Source of the DNA: Chondrilla cf. caribensis
Lineage: Eukaryota > Porifera > Demospongiae > Chondrillida > Chondrillidae
Assembly: GCA_964020155.1 (NCBI GenBank)
Contig: OZ026555.1
Coordinates: 2,615,282-2,679,281, forward strand
DNA: 64,000 nt
Direction: 5' to 3'
The first letter of the stretch is position 1. The number at the start of each line of letters is the position of its first letter. Below, piece by piece: positions 59,781-64,000 of this stretch. Made by a program: the position numbers and the translations under genes. Below the pieces are notes generated by a model. The model was not told the origin of the DNA, did no database searches, and was given only the letters and a program-made list of their open reading frames with translations.

Positions 59781-59863
<83 letters not shown>

Positions 59864-62323
59864 ACCTGTTGCTACACTTTCATGCCATCCCATAACATTG
59901 TCAATGGTCATCAATGTGTAATGGATGTACAGTACTATTATTGAGGACTTTAGGTCTCCATGTGGTCTAGTCGCTGGTATGATGCAATGTCAACAGTTTT
60001 TTGCATTTGTTATGTCAGACATGTGATTTTTATTATTGGATAGAGTTGCAAACAATGAGTCCAGAACCCATATATTATACATAGTAGCGATGATGGAATA
60101 ACATGACAATGTTGCATCATTTACACTGTTCAATTTTGTGGTGTAATTAGTGCTGTTTGCTTTGATTGTCTGATAGTGCAATACTTGAAGGCAATTACAT
60201 ATTTTATTGTCTAAGTGTTAGTACATGTATTGGCACTCACATACGTACATGCATCATGCATTTTAAAAAGTATTAAAAAATCATTGATGCTTACTTACAT
60301 GTCTTGTATATACATGTACTTCCTTATGATCCACAGGTGAGGGTATTTTGGAATCACTAACTGTCTTGGGAGACCAGAACAATGTTGTCATCATAAAAGC
60401 CCTTGAAGCAGTCAATGACAGTGATATCGACTCTGTGAAGAAGGCTCGGTACTTCTACGACAGTTGCCAGAACATGGATGCCATCAACCAAGCAGGTTTG
60501 CACAATTGTAGCTTGACATTCTCATTTACATACCTTCTATCTTATAGTAACCAGATTCCAATATGAGAAGCATGCATTAGTGATATGTGTTATATATGTG
60601 TATATACGTAAGTATATTGACTGTATCTGTACATGCAGTTATTTCCATGTGACATACATTTTATGAATGGCTGAACAGAACATGTTTTGTCACTTTTTGT
60701 CCATGTCTCCCCACTCAGTATACATACGCTTAATAATGTACAAAGAAACTTATATTCGTGTATATTTGTGAATGCATGTTTGATCACAAAGTTTATATCC
60801 CACTAAAATTTGTATGCATGTGGTAAATATAGGACTTGGTGTAGATGGGAGAAGTTCAATATTAAAGGGGTAGTGAATCCACAGAGTTGAATCTTGATCA
60901 ATCATAGCCTTTCATTTCGTGTTGTCAGTGTTACACACACATTGTACGTACATATGTGTCTGATATACTGTATAATAATATACTGTACATACAAATCATA
61001 TACGTACATGTTCTGTATTTCTGTTGTTACATTCAGGGTCTACTCCACTACTTGATCTTTTGGCTAAAGCTGGAGGATGGTCATTGGCTAACATAACATC
61101 CAAAATGCCGTGGAAGTACAGCCAGATAGCTGTGGACCAGATGATGGGGAGCCAAGCACTCTTTTCCATGTCAGTCGGTGCAGACAGTCTGAACTCGTCA
61201 GTGCAGTCTATTTCAGTAAGTCGACAACATTTTGGTCCTTGAGACACTACAGTTTTAACTCCGCCCATACACTTGGTGTTGTGTCTAATACATAGCTGGA
61301 TTCCAGTGGCCTGTCCCTCACCATACCGGGATTTTATCAGAATAAACAAGTGAGCTTATATCTGTGTACCAAAACAGGAGTATTGGCCTGTTAGTTGTAA
61401 TCGAATGAACTGTAACCAACACAGTGCTGTATGTGATAGCTTCATTTGTCTACCCTGTCAAATTTCCTGGAAACTTTTGACTTTGAAAATGTGTACTTAA
61501 TGTTCATTAGTTGACTTGTTATCAGTTTAATTCAATAGTTTAGCTGTTTCACAGACAATGAATCTCACAGATCATCCTGCACTGAGTTCATCTGGAAATT
61601 TTTATATGCTGCAAAATGTTCAGATGTACAGTATAGTACGTATGTACATTACAATATTATAGGAAGATTACATTTAAGCAAACCTATCCAGAAACACTGC
61701 ATGTGTAATTTGATGAATACTTGTGTGCAATTTGGTGGTTTTCATCGTGTTTCTTACTCAAAGTTTACAAGTTTGTTCAATTATTATTTGCAATATATTT
61801 GATTTAACCATAACAGCTAGTTTAAATTAATAATCCAGTTTATTACATACGTGGGAATGTTTTGGTTATCCAAGGTCTGTATACTGTCCTTCAGCTGATC
61901 ACTGTGCTGATCACATTCATGACTGACGTCATAACACTGCTGGGTAACTCCGACAAGAGTGCAGTCCGATGTTGTGGACTTTGAGAAGTCTTTGGCTAAA
62001 GTGAGCCTTGCCAAGAAATGGTCTACATACAAGAAGTGATCTACATGCAAATGTAGTTGTGGGGCTTGTATCTCCAAGACAACACAGTTTAGCCAACATA
62101 ATTGTTTAGTCTAGTGAACTAGCCCTTTGCCATACAAACACCTCTAGGTGGTTGGAGGGTAAAGGGCATATGTAGTAATTAGTTGACACCTGTTGTTGTG
62201 CAGTGGTGTTTCCTCAGTTCACAGTGGTGCATATGTGCAATGTATTGTACACAAAACATGCACTGTAAATAATGTAGAAGTATACAAAATGCACCCACAC
62301 ACACCCACACACAGACAGACACC

Positions 62324-62420
<97 letters not shown>

Positions 62421-63780
62421 CCAGGCATTATCTACGTACAGTGCATATTATGGACTCCTTTATTTCAATTAAGAAAACTCAGCTCCACAGAAGGGACTTA
62501 ATGAATAACAGATTTACTGTATGTGTTGAAACCAAAAGAGATGTATCATGAACACTTGTAAACTACTTTACAAGTGTTCTGTCTGTGTACTAAACAGACT
62601 GAAAGAAAGATTTGACACTATATGTAGCTAAAATGTGAATTAGTTGATTGTATATGATGATCACAATGCACCATTATTTCCAGTGGCCAGTTGGATTTAG
62701 CATGCAAAATGTTAAAAAGCTAACAGTTTGACCTGGTTGTGTTACCGGACTGCCTTTGATGCTAGATACCTGAGGGCTGGCTGCACTATGAGTTGTTACA
62801 AAATCATGTACGTGTACGTACACTTGATAATGCCAAACGTTGCATAAAGTGTAGTATTACGTATGTGCTGTTATTTATCTGATTTTGTCTTTGCAGTATC
62901 TGAAAGCACATGAACGTGTTCCATACCATCTGCTATGCAATTCTGTAGATGTCTGATTTCACCAAATCACCTACAAGAGATACCCAGGCGGGGAAACCCC
63001 TCCCACAGGGAGACCTACCTCCTGGTTACAACAACATGACCATTGCCAACATCTCCTCTACGTACCTTCCCCATGCCTTCTGATGTGAGTTGTTCGGTAT
63101 ATGTACATGAAAAGGTGTAACATGTGTTGCAATGTACCAACATGTGTATATTCAACATATTGCCAGTGTATGACGCATGTGATGTGTGTATGCCTTCCTG
63201 ATCTGTGTAATGTACAGTTGAACCTTATAACATGAAATTACATACGTGGCACAAAATGAGCCTATATCATGACACTTAGTCAAATCCCTACATTTTCTGT
63301 TTATCTGCCCATACATTTTGTAATTACTGTTAGCATAAAAATTTGAAGTTGTCTATGGAGTTTTGTGTTGAAGAGATTCGACTGATGTCATTTTAATCAT
63401 TTCCATGTTTTCCCATAAACACCTCTAGACTACTGTGACTACAATCAAAATTAAGGAGACACCTGGGTGTGCTTAAACTCTCCCATGCACACATTTTTCA
63501 AACATGATGTTTGAACCCTAACAATTTGCACCAAGAGTGATCCACATAGCCTATGTCCATCCATTGCTGAGTGGGGTAAAATTAATAAATTGGTGTTGGT
63601 GATATACATAGAATACTGGATGTACATGGGTCTATTGTAGTTTGACTGGCTGAGGTGTTTCCAAACCTTCTTCAACTCTGTTGGTCTTGGTGCCAACATC
63701 ACCAGTGAGACTGTGGTCATTGTGAGCTCTCCAGAGTACTTCCAAGCCCTCTCAAAGCTGCTCAAGACAGCAAAACCAAA
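59076..63780 (+). CDS. M13-B: neprilysin/endothelin-converting-enzyme-like metallopeptidase, partial
   Basis: M13 enzymes are type II membrane zinc endopeptidases that cleave extracellular peptides. Visible exons are 59076-59466, 60337-60495, 61037-61215, 61296-61349, a damaged 62897-63084, and 63641-63780; the zinc-binding half lies beyond the window. Phases are 1, 1, 0, 0, ?, 2 and match M13-A exon 7 (T + AA). Exon 1 gives a short cytoplasmic tail, a membrane anchor and the Cys-rich start. The damage in the fifth exon could mean a pseudogene, an assembly error or exon skipping. Confidence 0.7.
59600..59862. repeat. Compound (GT)n satellite with 40-bp spacers
   Basis: Three (GT)n blocks are separated by two identical inserts TATTTGTGTATTTGTGCATG followed by TGTGTACATGCCTGTGG. 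The spacers themselves repeat, so the block has higher-order structure. It lies in intron 1 of M13-B. Cys/Val or His/Thr frames here are artefacts. Confidence 0.93.
60337..60495 (+). CDS. M13-B exon 2
   Basis: A 159-nt exon after ...GATCCACAG (phase 1 in and out). It encodes GEGILESLTVLGDQNNVVII and VKKARYFYDSCQNMDAINQA. The 'A--fY-sC-n---in--g' motif is typical of the M13 N-terminal domain. The donor is GTTTGC. Confidence 0.75.
61037..61215 (+). CDS. M13-B exon 3
   Basis: A 179-nt exon after ...TTACATTCAG, phase 1 in and 0 out. It encodes STPLLDLLAKAGGWSLANIT, then a PW-YSQIAVDQMMGSQALF region. 'P-l-ll---GGW' is a strong M13 signature. The donor is GTAAGT. Confidence 0.82.
61296..61349 (+). 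CDS. M13-B exon 4 (18 codons)
   Basis: A 54-nt phase 0 exon between ...TAATACATAG and GTGAGC encoding LDSSGLSLTIPGFYQNKQ. It matches the family motif '-DqsgL-Lp-r-YY-nk' that always follows the exon 3 segment. Confidence 0.78.
61350..62896 (+). other. M13-B intron 4 with (CA)n
   Basis: Contains a (CA)n run at about 62325-62418. No other exon or element is recognised. Confidence 0.55.
62897..63084 (+). pseudogene. M13-B exon 5, disrupted
   Basis: After ...TTTGCAG the frame starts YLKAHERV but meets TGA after 19 codons. The downstream frame that reads GDLPPGYNNMTIANISS is shifted by one base. Relative to M13-A (8042-8129), one A is replaced by TACGT (net four bases) before the PMPSD-equivalent end. 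The GTGAGT donor is intact. Neither shift restores the other. Confidence 0.6.
63085..63640 (+). other. M13-B intron 5
   Basis: The proximal part matches M13-A 8130-8230. A MITE-like piece starting CAGTTGAACCTTATAACATG lies near 63212. The rest has no recognised feature. Confidence 0.45.
63641..63780 (+). CDS. M13-B exon 6
   Basis: A 140-nt exon after ...TCTATTGTAG, phase 0 in and 2 out, encoding FDWLRCFQTFFNSVGLGANI, SETVVIVSSPEYFQALSKL and LKTAKPK. This is the complete version of the exon damaged in M13-A. The donor is GTGAGT. Confidence 0.8.
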
Positions 63781-64000
63781 GTGAGTCCATAGTTATTATA
63801 ACCATGTTTCTGTAATACACTAGACACTGAAACACAGGTTGGTGATAGTCAGGCATATTCAGACCCGCTGTACATACATACATGTTTCCAGTGTTCTCGC
63901 CAGGCCGAATTTGCAGGGCGGACCGCCCTTTTTAGATTTGAAATTTCACTTCATTTGTAATGATCCTTCCTTTCCTGAGACTATCAAACAGATTTCCCCC
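63781..64000 (+). other. Window end inside the M13-B intron
   Basis: Intron sequence; a GC-rich stretch GCAGGGCGGACCGCCC at 63921 may be the edge of another inserted element. Cut by the window. Confidence 0.35.

Noticed and set aside
59453..59944. Long His/Thr and Cys/Val frames on both strands
   Set aside because: Products of (GT)n/(CA)n repeats; the same holds for 62179-62501, 22973-23275 and 15022-15255.

Overview
This window is nuclear DNA of an animal. It is AT-rich, genes are split by GT-AG introns, and it is dense with microsatellites, minisatellites and small DNA transposons. The gene content (NACHT-type NLR receptors with LRR exons, a CARD protein, an M13 metallopeptidase, a metazoan-type non-LTR retroelement remnant) fits an invertebrate, and I would guess a sponge; the species is an inference. 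Nothing bacterial, no rRNA and no CRISPR was seen, and I recognised no tRNA.

Layout. 1-4.4 kb: an NLR gene on the minus strand (NLR-A: NACHT exon plus the first LRR-type exon; the rest lies left of the window). 4.4-7.5 kb: AT-rich spacer and a twice-repeated promoter-like block. 7.6-12.8 kb: a decayed M13 (neprilysin/ECE-like) peptidase copy on the plus strand, with an internal tandem duplication reaching 14.7 kb. 13.2-14.8 kb: two possible exons of another plus-strand gene. 15-17.6 kb: satellites and MITEs. 17.7-24.3 kb: an eight-exon minus-strand gene with a proline-rich centre and a C-terminal CARD-like domain. 24.3-26.4 kb: spacer with a MITE. 26.4-56.7 kb: a second NLR (NLR-B, minus strand), with N-terminal exons and NACHT exon at 52.5-56.7 kb, followed in transcription order by single LRR-type exons and then five tandem copies of a 4-5 kb cassette, each holding three phase-compatible LRR exons. 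57-59 kb: spacer with a strong palindrome and a third copy of the promoter-like block. 59.1-63.8 kb: a better preserved M13 gene running off the right edge.

Two large-scale events dominate. First, the head-to-head pair 'NLR on minus, M13 on plus' occurs twice (about 0-13 kb and 52-64 kb), so the locus is a segmental duplication. Second, the LRR exons of NLR-B were amplified in tandem, introns included, with all coding length differences in multiples of three. The NLR and CARD genes suggest an innate-immunity neighbourhood of the NACHT/CARD kind; that functional link is inference.

All gene models come from reading frames, GT/AG signals and intron-phase matching by eye, plus comparison between copies in the window. 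No transcript or database evidence was available.
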